A DNA stretch of 64,000 nt. It comes from Murimonas intestini. Lineage in GTDB: Bacteria > Bacillota > Clostridia > Lachnospirales > Lachnospiraceae. The DNA is taken from contig NZ_JANKBI010000014.1 of assembly GCF_024622195.1 (NCBI RefSeq), forward strand, positions 62,001 through 126,000, read 5' to 3'. Position 1 is the stretch's first letter. Each line of letters starts with the position of its first letter. Positions 22,554 to 30,161 of the stretch are shown piece after piece. The notes beneath the pieces were generated by a model. That model was not told the origin of the DNA. It saw only the letters and a program-made list of their open reading frames with translations, and did no database searches. The position numbers and the translations under genes were made by a program.

Positions 22554-22904
22554 TTACTGTTCACATGCCACTGTCCCGGGCGGGGTACTGATTACCATGG
22601 ACCATTTCTGCTCCTGAGGCCAGAACATCAGCTTTACATCCTTCTGCCTGCCGCCGTCCACTATCCTGCATGCATACTCCACGGACGGCAGTCCGCAGTA
22701 CCGTTTCTGCTCCTGATACAAAACCTGTATCTCAGAGACTGTATGGATCTGTTCCTGGTCGTCCTGGAACTTGATCAGCCTGGGCATCCCTTTCCCATCT
22801 CTTGTGAACCAGCAGTCGCAGCACACAGGGATCTGCATTCCCCTCACGTTCCCCGCATCTGCCTCCTCCATATTCGTCCCAATCCCAAATGCCATCATCT
22901 TCAC
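22554..22904 (-). CDS. Small protein downstream of DNA polymerase IV, unknown
   Basis: I do not recognise this product of about 113-116 residues. The first possible codon is GTG at 22904; ATG codons two and three codons later are equally plausible. It is mixed alpha/beta with a Cys-rich start ('PVCCDCWFTRDG'), then 'PRLIKFQDDQEQIHTVSEIQVL', 'SVEYACRIVDGG' and 'VKLMFWPQEQKWSM', looking like a small beta-barrel with three clustered cysteines. It lies 13 nt after the stop of dinB and is surely on the same transcript, so it may work with or be co-regulated with the polymerase. Its final codons and stop (GTGAACAGTAA) overlap a partial copy of repeat family 2. There are no membrane segments. Confidence 0.6.
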   Translation of the reverse strand: MKMMAFGIGTNMEEADAGNVRGMQIPVCCDCWFTRDGKGMPRLIKFQDDQEQIHTVSEIQVLYQEQKRYCGLPSVEYACRIVDGGRQKDVKLMFWPQEQKWSMVISTPPGTVACEQ

Positions 22905-22917
22905 CCCATTTCATGAT

Positions 22918-24213
22918 TTACAGAATCTGCACCTTGTCATAATCTACATGCCTGCGTTCCCTGGATATGCCTCCTGACATATGATCAATATTATTTTCAT
23001 TCAAAGACTTTGGCCCGCTGCCCGTATGAACAAAGGCCGCCCGCTTAATTGCATCGATCCCGAATTTTCTGCGGACATCATCTACCGCCATATCCATTTT
23101 CTCTAATTTTTCATAATCTGTGCCGTCAAACAGGATCAGCTGGCGGGAACACTCTGCTTCCCTGATCCTTCCCGCCCACAGGCCCAGGTGCCTGACAGGT
23201 CTGCCATCCCACAGCTCATCAAACAGCTGCACTGCCGCTCTGTGTATCTCCTGTGTAATATTCGTAGCGCTTTGCAGCACCCTCTGATGCCCAGTATAGT
23301 GAAACTCAAAATCCTTGATCCCCACAGCTGCCATCTCCGCTTTCACCCCGTCCTTCCTCATCCTGGACGCCACTGTCTCCGCCAGGGCCAGCAGGACCAT
23401 TTTGGCTGTTCCCGGGTCTGTCACATCAAACGCTATGGTTGTGCTGTTTCCATAGCTCTTATTTGCAGGAGGATCTTTTTCGACTACAGATACATCCCTT
23501 CCGTTTGCAAAATTCCATATCACTTCCCCGTGCTTTTTCAGGTGGGCCCTCAGGATGTCCGGGGATGTCTGCGCAAGATCTCCGATGGTGTGGATTCCCA
23601 TATTGTATAATTTTCTGGAGGTGGCCCTCCCCACAAAAAACAGATCCTCCACAGGCAGGGGCCACATCTTATCATATATTTCTTCCCTGAACAATGTATG
23701 GACCTGGTCCGGCTTCTTAAAATCTGAAGCCATCTTGGCCAGCAGCTTATTCTGTGAAACTCCGATATTCACTGTAAATCCCAGCTCCTGCCTGACCTGG
23801 TTTCTCAGACGTTCCGCCGCGGATACAGGGTCCCCCCACAGTCCTGCCGTTCCGGTCATATCAGCAAAAGCCTCATCGACACTGTACTGTTCCACATCTG
23901 GTGTATATTCCTTCAGCAATTCTATAAATGCTTTTGAAGTCTTATCGTATAATTCGTAGTTCGGGGGCACGATCACAAGCTCCGGACACTTCTGCAGAGC
24001 CTCCGGTATAGACTCCCCTGTCCTGACCCCGTACTTTTTGGCCGGGATGGACTTCGCCAGTATGATTCCGTGACGCATAGAAATATCTCCGCCCACTGCC
24101 GACGGGACCGTGCGCAGGTCCAGCCTTGCACCCCTGTGCCCCAGACGATGAACCGCCTCCCAACTGAGGAAGGCGGAATTAACATCAATATGAAATATCG
24201 TTTTATCAAACAT
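22918..24213 (-). CDS. dinB: DNA polymerase IV (Y-family)
   Basis: This 431-residue translesion polymerase copies past damaged bases with low fidelity. The start at 24213 is preferred (GAGGTGG site) over GTG at 24222. Palm motifs are 'IFHIDVNSAFLSWEAV' (first metal Asp), 'QYSVDEAFADMT' (catalytic Asp-Glu) and 'GVSQNKLLAKMASDFKKPDQ'. The HhH region 'FFVGRATSRKLYNMGIHTIGDLA' and a little-finger domain to ~residue 380 follow. The C-terminus after ~400 lacks an evident beta-clamp motif, although 'RQLILFDGTDYEKLEKMD' near 355 includes QLILF, a good clamp-binding pentapeptide-like sequence. It is co-transcribed with the small gene at 22554 and next to a YedK-type DNA-damage gene. Confidence 0.95.
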   Translation of the reverse strand: MFDKTIFHIDVNSAFLSWEAVHRLGHRGARLDLRTVPSAVGGDISMRHGIILAKSIPAKKYGVRTGESIPEALQKCPELVIVPPNYELYDKTSKAFIELLKEYTPDVEQYSVDEAFADMTGTAGLWGDPVSAAERLRNQVRQELGFTVNIGVSQNKLLAKMASDFKKPDQVHTLFREEIYDKMWPLPVEDLFFVGRATSRKLYNMGIHTIGDLAQTSPDILRAHLKKHGEVIWNFANGRDVSVVEKDPPANKSYGNSTTIAFDVTDPGTAKMVLLALAETVASRMRKDGVKAEMAAVGIKDFEFHYTGHQRVLQSATNITQEIHRAAVQLFDELWDGRPVRHLGLWAGRIREAECSRQLILFDGTDYEKLEKMDMAVDDVRRKFGIDAIKRAAFVHTGSGPKSLNENNIDHMSGGISRERRHVDYDKVQIL

Positions 24214-24281
24214 ATGTTCCACCTCACATTTTCATTATATCCGTATATATGTTCGATGTAAAGTGGAATTTTCTGTCATCC

Positions 24282-24872
24282 TTACCACAGATCCAGCGTC
24301 TGCTGAACATACCCACCGCTCTTTTTCAGCGGTATTTTTTTAGGCCTGAGCATCTCCCTGGCCTTCTCTCCGTCAAATATCCAGTCCCGCAGTTCATCCT
24401 CCTCCAGGATCAAAGGCATCCTGTTATGAACATCTTTTACGAATTCATCAGCCTCCGCAGTCAGGATCACAAACCGCTCTTCCCCCTCAAAATCCCCATA
24501 AAAACCTGCCAGATATAATACTTTTCCATCCTCGCGCATAAATGTCACTTTATTTTTATCAGAATCCCATTCATAGAATTTTGCGGCCGGTATCACACAT
24601 CTCCTTTTGCGGACACTTTCAGAAAACATGCGCTTCTCCAGAGCTGTCTCACTGCGCGCATTAAATATCACTCCCTTTTTCTGGATTCCCGGAAATCCCC
24701 AGACAAAGAGCTCCTCCGCAAATTCTTCATTTCTGCCTATGATCACCGGCGCTCCCTGTGTGGGCACCACATCACCGCTCTTTCTCATCTGCGCCAGTCT
24801 TTCACTGACCTGGCGCACGATCTTTTCGATCTCCCTGCCTGTAGAATCATCTATATAATATCTTCCGCACAT
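24282..24872 (-). CDS. SOS response-associated (HMCES/YedK) abasic-site protein
   Basis: The 196-residue SRAP protein starts 'MCGRYY'. After Met removal, Cys2 forms a thiazolidine crosslink with abasic sites in single-stranded DNA, shielding them. Other conserved residues are Asn in 'IFNARSET', the Glu of 'IPAAKFYEWD', and His in 'VHNRMPLIL'. It ends with 'KKSGGYVQQTLDLW'. The ATG follows GGGAG. It lies 60 nt upstream of dinB on the same strand, so both may be in one DNA-damage transcript, which fits their roles at stalled forks. I see no clear LexA box in the gap upstream. Confidence 0.93.
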   Translation of the reverse strand: MCGRYYIDDSTGREIEKIVRQVSERLAQMRKSGDVVPTQGAPVIIGRNEEFAEELFVWGFPGIQKKGVIFNARSETALEKRMFSESVRKRRCVIPAAKFYEWDSDKNKVTFMREDGKVLYLAGFYGDFEGEERFVILTAEADEFVKDVHNRMPLILEEDELRDWIFDGEKAREMLRPKKIPLKKSGGYVQQTLDLW

Positions 24873-24974
24873 TGCTCCCTACCTGCCTTTCTTCTTATCT
24901 CCCAGTCCTGCTGCATCTCTATCTCCATTTTTACCAGAGATCATAAAATAATTCAACAGTCCGGGACAAAATAT

Positions 24975-25000
24975 TGTTACTGCCCACTCCGAACAGTGAC
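24975..25000. repeat. Dispersed repeat family 2 copy
   Basis: GTTACTG…CACTCCG…CAGTGAC hairpin with flanking AAAATATT/AAATATTTT arms. It lies between yedK and the tRNA gene. Confidence 0.6.
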
Positions 25001-25031
25001 AAAATATTTTCTGCTACTTTCAAAAATCCTC

Positions 25032-25059
25032 TTCACTTTTAAATAAAACATGATATAAT
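25032..25059 (+). promoter_or_regulatory. Candidate promoter of tRNA-Ala
   Basis: TTCACT (25032-25037), 16 nt and TATAAT (25054-25059) lie about 65 nt before the tRNA. A second TATAAT is at 25082 without a good -35. Confidence 0.45.
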
Positions 25060-25124
25060 AACTATAGTCATCAGGTACAACTATAATGAGGAATTCACAT
25101 ATTTTATATGGATCAGCATTATCC

Positions 25125-25197
25125 GGGGATATAGCTCAGCTGGGAGAGCGCATGCTTCGCATGTATGAGGTCGCGAGTTCGAATCTCGTTATCTCCA
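25125..25197 (+). tRNA. tRNA-Ala with anticodon CGC
   Basis: A complete 73-nt cloverleaf is visible. The acceptor stem is GGGGATA/TATCTCC and contains the G3-U70 wobble pair, the alanine identity element. The D stem is GCTC/GAGC, the anticodon stem CATGC/GTATG with loop TTCGCAT (anticodon CGC, reading GCG), and the T stem GCGAG/CTCGT with loop TTCGAAT. CCA is not encoded. No other tRNA is adjacent. Confidence 0.95.
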
Positions 25198-25311
25198 CTG
25201 TTTTTATTTGCCACATCAAAGATAGTATGTTTTCGCCTTATCAGGACATATGTAAAAGTGTTCTGGAGGATAAAACATACTATTTTTATAATCAGTAAGG
25301 AGGAGAGAAAA

Positions 25312-25800
25312 ATGGAAATTATCCAGATTGGCGAAAGCGAAGCTAAAATGATTGCGCCGTTAGCCGCTTTATTTCGTGTTGCTTTAAAACAATTCAAGGG
25401 GATAAGCTCTTTGCCTGATAATGACGCGGGGCTGGCTGAAATCGTGGAATATCTGAATTCAGGTTTTCCCTGCTTTGCAGCAAAAGAAGGCGGTACTTAC
25501 ACCGGTTATCTCGTGTGCCGGGTGGACAGGCCTGTTGTGTGGGTGGAATCTGTTTTCGTACATGAAGCATACCGCAGAAAAGGAACAGCTACCGCATTAT
25601 TTAAAAAGGCTGAAGAGATCGCCGCATCATTTGGAGAGACTACTGTGTATAATTACGTGCACCCCAATAACAGCCAGATGATCGCATTTTTGCGCAGGCA
25701 CGGATATACAGTTTTAAACCTGATCGAGATCCGCAAGCCCTACCCGGATGAAAAGCTGCTCCAAAAAATAGATGTTGGAGAAAATACATTTGACTATTAA
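25312..25800 (+). CDS. GNAT-family acetyltransferase
   Basis: The start at 25312 follows GGAGGAGAG; the frame runs further upstream only through the tRNA gene. The 162-residue protein has the GNAT core: 'AALFRVALKQFKGI' (helix 1), 'VWVESVFVHEAYRRKGTATALFKKAEEIA' with the R-R-K-G-T-A acetyl-CoA loop, and 'NNSQMIAFLRRHGYTVLNLIEIRK' at the end. It resembles small-molecule or aminoglycoside-type acetyltransferases, but the substrate is unknown. It may be read through from the upstream tRNA promoter, since no terminator is evident in the 110-nt gap. Confidence 0.85.
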   Translation: MEIIQIGESEAKMIAPLAALFRVALKQFKGISSLPDNDAGLAEIVEYLNSGFPCFAAKEGGTYTGYLVCRVDRPVVWVESVFVHEAYRRKGTATALFKKAEEIAASFGETTVYNYVHPNNSQMIAFLRRHGYTVLNLIEIRKPYPDEKLLQKIDVGENTFDY

Positions 25801-25855
25801 GTATACTGTTCCGGCAGCTGTCTGTCTTGCAAAAAAACGTCACAAATGGTAATAT

Positions 25856-25892
25856 GGTAACTGTAGTAATGATTCAACAGGACCGTGCATCT
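25856..25892 (+). repeat. Dispersed repeat family 1, decayed fragment
   Basis: GTAACTGTAGTAATGATTCA-ACAGGACCGTGCAT resembles the 5' end of the family, GTAACTATTCAGCAGGTCTGTGCAT. The match is weak. Confidence 0.35.
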
Positions 25893-25935
25893 ATTGTCCA
25901 GACTCCGGACCTGCCCGAAAGGAGACATATCTCGG

Positions 25936-26379
25936 ATGGAGGTACATAGTACAAAAAAGTTTTTGATCGGCATAGGCTGGCTCCTGCTTGGCCTTTTATT
26001 GCTGGCTATGGTTATTGTGAAGGCTTTCCGCTATCCTGTCATCGATTATTTCCAGCTGATTATTCTGACACTTTTTGTTTTTTTCTTTGGCATCACATCT
26101 CTGCTGCAGAGTTTTTCTCCTCCCACAGAGATCAGTTCCGCCGAAGAAGGCGCTGCACTGACTGCAAAATGCAACAGCATCGGATTCCAGGCTGCTTATT
26201 TTACATGTTTTGTGGGACTGGTGATCCTTCTTGTGGTGACCTGGTTTGTAAAGGAGATCGCACTCGTATATATAGCTCTTACGCTGACCGGCCTCCTGCT
26301 TATCATGTGGGTGTCCCAGCTGGCTGCCAGACTTTATTATGAGCTGCAAAGCCAAAATAAGAAGAATAAGAAGAAATAA
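25936..26379 (+). CDS. Four-helix membrane protein of unknown function
   Basis: The 147-residue protein starts at ATG 25936, with AAAGGAG about 10 nt upstream; the frame is open back to 25885. It has four predicted membrane segments at about residues 8-28, 36-56, 82-102 and 107-127. A short polar loop between helices 2 and 3 reads 'SPPTEISSAEEGAAL', and the cytoplasmic tail is very basic ('SQNKKNKKK'). No family motif is recognised. It is probably an inner membrane protein with both ends in the cytoplasm. It converges with nadE across a shared terminator. Confidence 0.7.
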   Translation: MEVHSTKKFLIGIGWLLLGLLLLAMVIVKAFRYPVIDYFQLIILTLFVFFFGITSLLQSFSPPTEISSAEEGAALTAKCNSIGFQAAYFTCFVGLVILLVVTWFVKEIALVYIALTLTGLLLIMWVSQLAARLYYELQSQNKKNKKK

Positions 26380-26388
26380 CAAAAACTG

Positions 26389-26436
26389 AAAATCCCTGTC
26401 CCACAGCGGTAATAACCGGTGCGGGCAGGGATTTTT
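26389..26436. terminator. Bidirectional terminator
   Basis: AAAATCCCTG and CAGGGATTTTT, with an added CCC/GGG extension, form a long stem with A-rich 5' and T-rich 3' flanks. It serves the membrane protein gene on + and nadE on -. Confidence 0.8.
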
Positions 26437-26440
26437 ACTG

Positions 26441-28360
26441 CTAATCAGCTGTTATCCTGTCCAGATCCCCAATCCAAAGCCTCACGCATGCATCGCTGGG
26501 CATTCTCAGATCACCTCTGGGTGAAACTGCCACAGACCCTACCTTGGGCCCGTCAGGCAGGCACGAACGCTTGAACTGCTGTGAAAAGAACCTGTAGTAG
26601 AACTTCTTCAGCCATTTCAGTATTGTCTCTTTACTGTAGGCCCCATCAAAAGCAATCTTTGCGATCCTGTAGATCTTTGACGGGCTGTAGCCAAACCTGA
26701 GTGCATAGTACAGGAAGAAATCATGAAGCTCATACGGCCCCACCAGATCCTCCGTCTTCTGAGCGATCTCGCCGTCTTTTGGAGGAAGCAGCTCCGGGCT
26801 GACAGGTGTATCCAGCACATCTTCAAGTGTCCGGGACAGCTCCCCGTCACCGCAGGTGTCCGCATAATAAGATACCAGGTGGCGCACCAGTGTCTTTGGC
26901 ACGGATGCATTCACCCCGTACATAGACATATGGTCTCCGTTATAAGTGGCCCAGCCCAGAGCCAGCTCAGACATATCTCCAGTACCCACGACCATTCCGC
27001 CCAGCTGGTTCGCCACATCCATCAAAACCTGAGTCCTTTCCCTTGCCTGGCTGTTTTCATAAGTTACATCATGCACATCAGGGTCATGTCCGATATCCCT
27101 GAAATGCAGCTTAACGGCCTCCTTAATATCCACTTCCAGCAGATTGGCTCCCAGCTTCCTTGTCAGCGTACATGCATTCGTATAAGTCCTGTCCGTAGTC
27201 CCAAAACACGGCATGGTCACTGCAGTGATGGTATTCCTTGGCAGAGAAAGCATGTCGCATGCCTTTGCCATAACTAAAAGTGCAAGCGTGGAATCCAGAC
27301 CGCCTGAGATCCCCACTACTATACTCCTGCAGCCTGTATGCTGCATACGCTTTTTCAATCCCAGGGCCTGTATGGAGAGTATCTCCTCACATCTTCTGTC
27401 CCTGTCCTCCTTGACGCCCGGTACAAACGGAGCTGGATCAAAAAAGCGCTCCAGCTTCATTTCTTCTGTTTCCAGATGGAATGCATTCTTCTGGTAATCC
27501 GCATTTTCAGCTGAGGTGAACGTGCTCATTCTCCTCCGCTCACTGAGCAGGCGGAAAATGTCCAGATCACTGTATACCGTCTCATTCTTAAACCGGGCTG
27601 ACTGGGCCAGAAGAGTCCCGTTTTCCGCTATCATATTATGGGCGCTAAAAACCAGGTCTGTAGATGATTCTCCCTCTCCCGCGCTTGTGTAGATGTATCC
27701 GCAGACCAGACGGGCCGACTGGCCTGTTACGAGGGATTCTCTGTAAATGCTTTTCCCCGTATTCTCATTGCTGGCGGAAAGGTTCACGATCACTGTGGCA
27801 CCTGCCATGGCATGAGAAATGCTTGGGGGCTTGGGGCTCCAGATATCTTCACAGATCTCAGCCGCTACCTTCAGGCCCTCCATCTCCCTGCAGGCGAACA
27901 GCTGGCTGCTGCCAAAAGGAACCGGCTTCCCGTCAAATTCCGTCCATATGACTTCTTCATTCCCCGGCGAAAAATATCGTCCTTCATAGAATTCAGAGTA
28001 CATGGGGATACACTTTTTCGGCACCAGGCCCAGAAGGCTGCCGCCGCTGACGGCTGCTGCCACATTATAGAGCTTTCCCTCCTGCTCCCAGGGCAGCCCC
28101 ACAAATATAAGAGCATCCTTTCCTCTGGAATGGAATATGATCTCCCGCAGAGACTTCCGCGCTTCCTTTAACAGCAGATCCTGTCTGAACAAATCCTCAC
28201 ATGTATACCCTGTAATACACATCTCGGGAAATACAAGGATCTTTGCTCCATGTCCGCAGGCCTCATCCATCCTCATACATATCTGCTCTGTATTAAAAAT
28301 ACAGTCTGCCACCCTCACATCCGGCGTCACTGCCGCTACCCTGATAAATCCGTCCCTCAA
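26441..28360 (-). CDS. nadE: Glutamine-dependent NAD+ synthetase
   Basis: About 639 residues, the two-domain form that makes NAD+ from deamido-NAD+ using glutamine. The N-terminal nitrilase-type glutaminase has Glu in 'LVFPEMCITGYTC', Lys in 'GLVPKKCIP' and the nucleophile Cys in 'AAEICEDIWSP'. The C-terminal synthetase has the ATP pyrophosphatase loop 'GISGGLDSTLALL' and 'GTGDMSELALGWATY'. I prefer a TTG start at 28360, 7 nt after GAGGAGG, giving 'MRDGFIRVAAVTPD', which matches family N-termini. The ATG at 28378 has a weaker site. It follows a gap with two repeat elements and ends at a strong terminator. Confidence 0.93.
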   Translation of the reverse strand: MRDGFIRVAAVTPDVRVADCIFNTEQICMRMDEACGHGAKILVFPEMCITGYTCEDLFRQDLLLKEARKSLREIIFHSRGKDALIFVGLPWEQEGKLYNVAAAVSGGSLLGLVPKKCIPMYSEFYEGRYFSPGNEEVIWTEFDGKPVPFGSSQLFACREMEGLKVAAEICEDIWSPKPPSISHAMAGATVIVNLSASNENTGKSIYRESLVTGQSARLVCGYIYTSAGEGESSTDLVFSAHNMIAENGTLLAQSARFKNETVYSDLDIFRLLSERRRMSTFTSAENADYQKNAFHLETEEMKLERFFDPAPFVPGVKEDRDRRCEEILSIQALGLKKRMQHTGCRSIVVGISGGLDSTLALLVMAKACDMLSLPRNTITAVTMPCFGTTDRTYTNACTLTRKLGANLLEVDIKEAVKLHFRDIGHDPDVHDVTYENSQARERTQVLMDVANQLGGMVVGTGDMSELALGWATYNGDHMSMYGVNASVPKTLVRHLVSYYADTCGDGELSRTLEDVLDTPVSPELLPPKDGEIAQKTEDLVGPYELHDFFLYYALRFGYSPSKIYRIAKIAFDGAYSKETILKWLKKFYYRFFSQQFKRSCLPDGPKVGSVAVSPRGDLRMPSDACVRLWIGDLDRITAD

Positions 28361-28391
28361 CTGGCGTCCTCCTCTCATCTCTTATCTGATT

Positions 28392-28443
28392 GTAACTGTT
28401 CTGTACCTTCACAGTTACATGCACAGACCTGCTGAATAGTTAC
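28392..28443 (-). repeat. Dispersed repeat family 1, internally deleted copy (52 bp)
   Basis: On the minus strand this reads GTAACTATTCAGCAG-GTCTGTGCAT joined directly to GTAACTGTGAAGGTAC-AGAACAGTTAC. Both ends of the family are kept and the central hairpins are lost. Confidence 0.85.
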
Positions 28444-28449
28444 CTATTT

Positions 28450-28478
28450 GGTTACTGTTCACTCCGTGACCAGTAACC
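28450..28478. repeat. Dispersed repeat family 2, intact copy
   Basis: GGTTACTG…CAGTAACC encloses TTCACTCCGTGAC, an inner TCAC-TCC-GTGA hairpin. It directly abuts the hslO stop codon at 28479-28481. Confidence 0.8.
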
Positions 28479-29357
28479 CTATTTGCTTTTCTTAAGCATC
28501 TCTCTTAGCTCCGGCACATCAAATGTATAGCTTTTATTGCAGAAGTGACAGTTCACTTCTATGGGCTTTCCGTCATCTATCATTTCCTGGATATCCTTTT
28601 TCCCGATGCTGATGATAGCTTTCTCCACACGCTCATGGCTGCAGTTGCAGTAATAAGACACAGGATACTTTTCATTTATCTCAAGGCCGAAATCTCCCAG
28701 CAGTTTTTCCAGTATCTGCTCAGGTGTATCTCCCCCGTCCAGCATGGATGTTACTGACGCCATTTCTGAGATCTTTTTCTCCAGGGCATCTATGACAGCT
28801 TCATCTGTAAAAGGCATGAGCTGAATGATGAATCCGCCTGCCTGCCTTACGGTATTATCGTGGTTCATGAGTACTCCCAGCCCCACAGATGAAGGAACCT
28901 GCTCAGAAACCGCAAAATAATAAGTCAGATCTTCTGCAATCTCACCTGTCTGCAGAGCAGTCTGTCCTGCATATGGTTCTTTCAGGCCCATGTCTTTAAT
29001 TACATTCAAAAATCCTTTTCCAACTGCTCCTGAGACATCCAGCTTTCCTTTTGCATTTGCAGGCAGCATCACACCAGGCTCTCCCACATAGCCCTTGACT
29101 CTGCCATGGGAATCTGCCGTCACGGTGATCCCTTTTATTGGACCGTCTCCCCTTATCTGAAGTGTCAGAAGGTCATTTTCTCCCTTCATCATTACTCCCA
29201 TCATAGCTCCTGCGCTCAGAAGGCGTCCCAGGGCTGCTGTTGCCACCGGGCTGGTGCCGTGGACTCTTCTTGCCTCCTCTGCCATCTCTCTTGTGACAGC
29301 TGCAAACGCCCTTATCTGGTTATCTGCCGCAGTCGCCCTGACTATATAATCTGCCAT
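28479..29357 (-). CDS. hslO: Hsp33 redox-regulated chaperone
   Basis: This 292-residue cytoplasmic holdase is activated by oxidation of its zinc-bound cysteines. The N-terminal chaperone core contains 'GRLLSAGAMMGVMMKGENDLLTLQI' and 'GDGPIKGITVTADSHGRVKGYV'. The C-terminal zinc switch has 'YYCNCSHE' (CxC) and 'CHFCNKS' (CxxC). The ATG follows GAGGAAC. It heads downstream of a methyltransferase gene on the same strand with an 18-nt gap, so it is likely in the hisC-methyltransferase-hslO transcript. The end is followed by two dispersed repeats, not a clear terminator. Confidence 0.96.
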   Translation of the reverse strand: MADYIVRATAADNQIRAFAAVTREMAEEARRVHGTSPVATAALGRLLSAGAMMGVMMKGENDLLTLQIRGDGPIKGITVTADSHGRVKGYVGEPGVMLPANAKGKLDVSGAVGKGFLNVIKDMGLKEPYAGQTALQTGEIAEDLTYYFAVSEQVPSSVGLGVLMNHDNTVRQAGGFIIQLMPFTDEAVIDALEKKISEMASVTSMLDGGDTPEQILEKLLGDFGLEINEKYPVSYYCNCSHERVEKAIISIGKKDIQEMIDDGKPIEVNCHFCNKSYTFDVPELREMLKKSK

Positions 29358-29375
29358 ATCGGTTCCTCTTTTCTA

Positions 29376-30137
29376 TTACTTTCTTTGTTTTCCCTTTTCC
29401 CGCGCCAGGACATAGATCCTCTCACTGTCCTCCTTTGGCGCCTCCTTTGTGAATGCATCATAGGCAGCCACAAATTCCATTCCCGCTTCTTCTAAAAGCC
29501 GCCGGATCACAGTAAGCCTGTATGCTTTCTGGAAGTGTGTCTCCTCATATTTCCGGTACAGGCCTCCCTCTTCCCTCATGAAGATAGTCAGATCATATTC
29601 ATTGACTTCCTCCTCAGGGAAATAGCTGTTTTCCCAAATAAAGCTGCATTCCTCGCGGTTTTCGGCTATGACACAGTCCCCCAGGAGCTGCTCATATTTA
29701 TAGACTGTATTCAGGTCAAAGAGAAAAAGGCCGCCCGGATCCAGGTAATTATTGACCAGGGAGAAGACCTGCCTCAGTTCATCCTCCGAAGTAATGTAAT
29801 TTATAGAATCACAGACACTGACTACAGCAGCCACCGTCCCGTACAGCTCAAATTCCCTCATGTCCTGCATCAGATAAAGGATATCGCGGCCGGAAGAGCG
29901 CTTCTTCTCCATGGCTATCTCCAGCATGTCAGGAGAATTATCTATCCCGATCATGTCATATCCGCGCCCGGCCAGGTATTCAGTAAGGCTTCCCGTACCG
30001 CAGCCCAGCTCCAGCACCAGCGTATCCCTAATATGATATTCTTCCAATAATCCACAGACATATTCTCCCCACTGCTCATAGGGCACATTATCCATGAACG
30101 TGTCATACACACGGGCAAAGCTTGTATAAGCCTGCAT
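29376..30137 (-). CDS. Class I SAM-dependent methyltransferase
   Basis: The 253-residue protein has a Rossmann methyltransferase fold. Motif I is 'VLELGCGTGSLTEYLA' (residues ~41-56), the acidic residue after beta2 lies in 'YDMIGIDNSPDML', and 'AAVVSVCDSINYI' and 'LDPGGLFLFDLNT' cover motifs III-IV. An insertion ('ENSYFPEEEVNEYDLTIFM') resembles YrrT/ubiE-like small-molecule methyltransferases. Substrate cannot be named. AAGGAGGAG precedes the ATG, 24 nt after hisC, so it is in the same operon. There is no obvious link to histidine synthesis. Confidence 0.88.
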   Translation of the reverse strand: MQAYTSFARVYDTFMDNVPYEQWGEYVCGLLEEYHIRDTLVLELGCGTGSLTEYLAGRGYDMIGIDNSPDMLEIAMEKKRSSGRDILYLMQDMREFELYGTVAAVVSVCDSINYITSEDELRQVFSLVNNYLDPGGLFLFDLNTVYKYEQLLGDCVIAENREECSFIWENSYFPEEEVNEYDLTIFMREEGGLYRKYEETHFQKAYRLTVIRRLLEEAGMEFVAAYDAFTKEAPKEDSERIYVLAREKGKQRK

Positions 30138-30161
30138 ACTGATTTCTCCTCCTTATTTCTC

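Noticed and set aside
22732..22914. Alternative 60-residue frame starting MKWGEDD after dinB
   Set aside because: It overlaps the longer frame at 22554-22904, which has the more protein-like composition.
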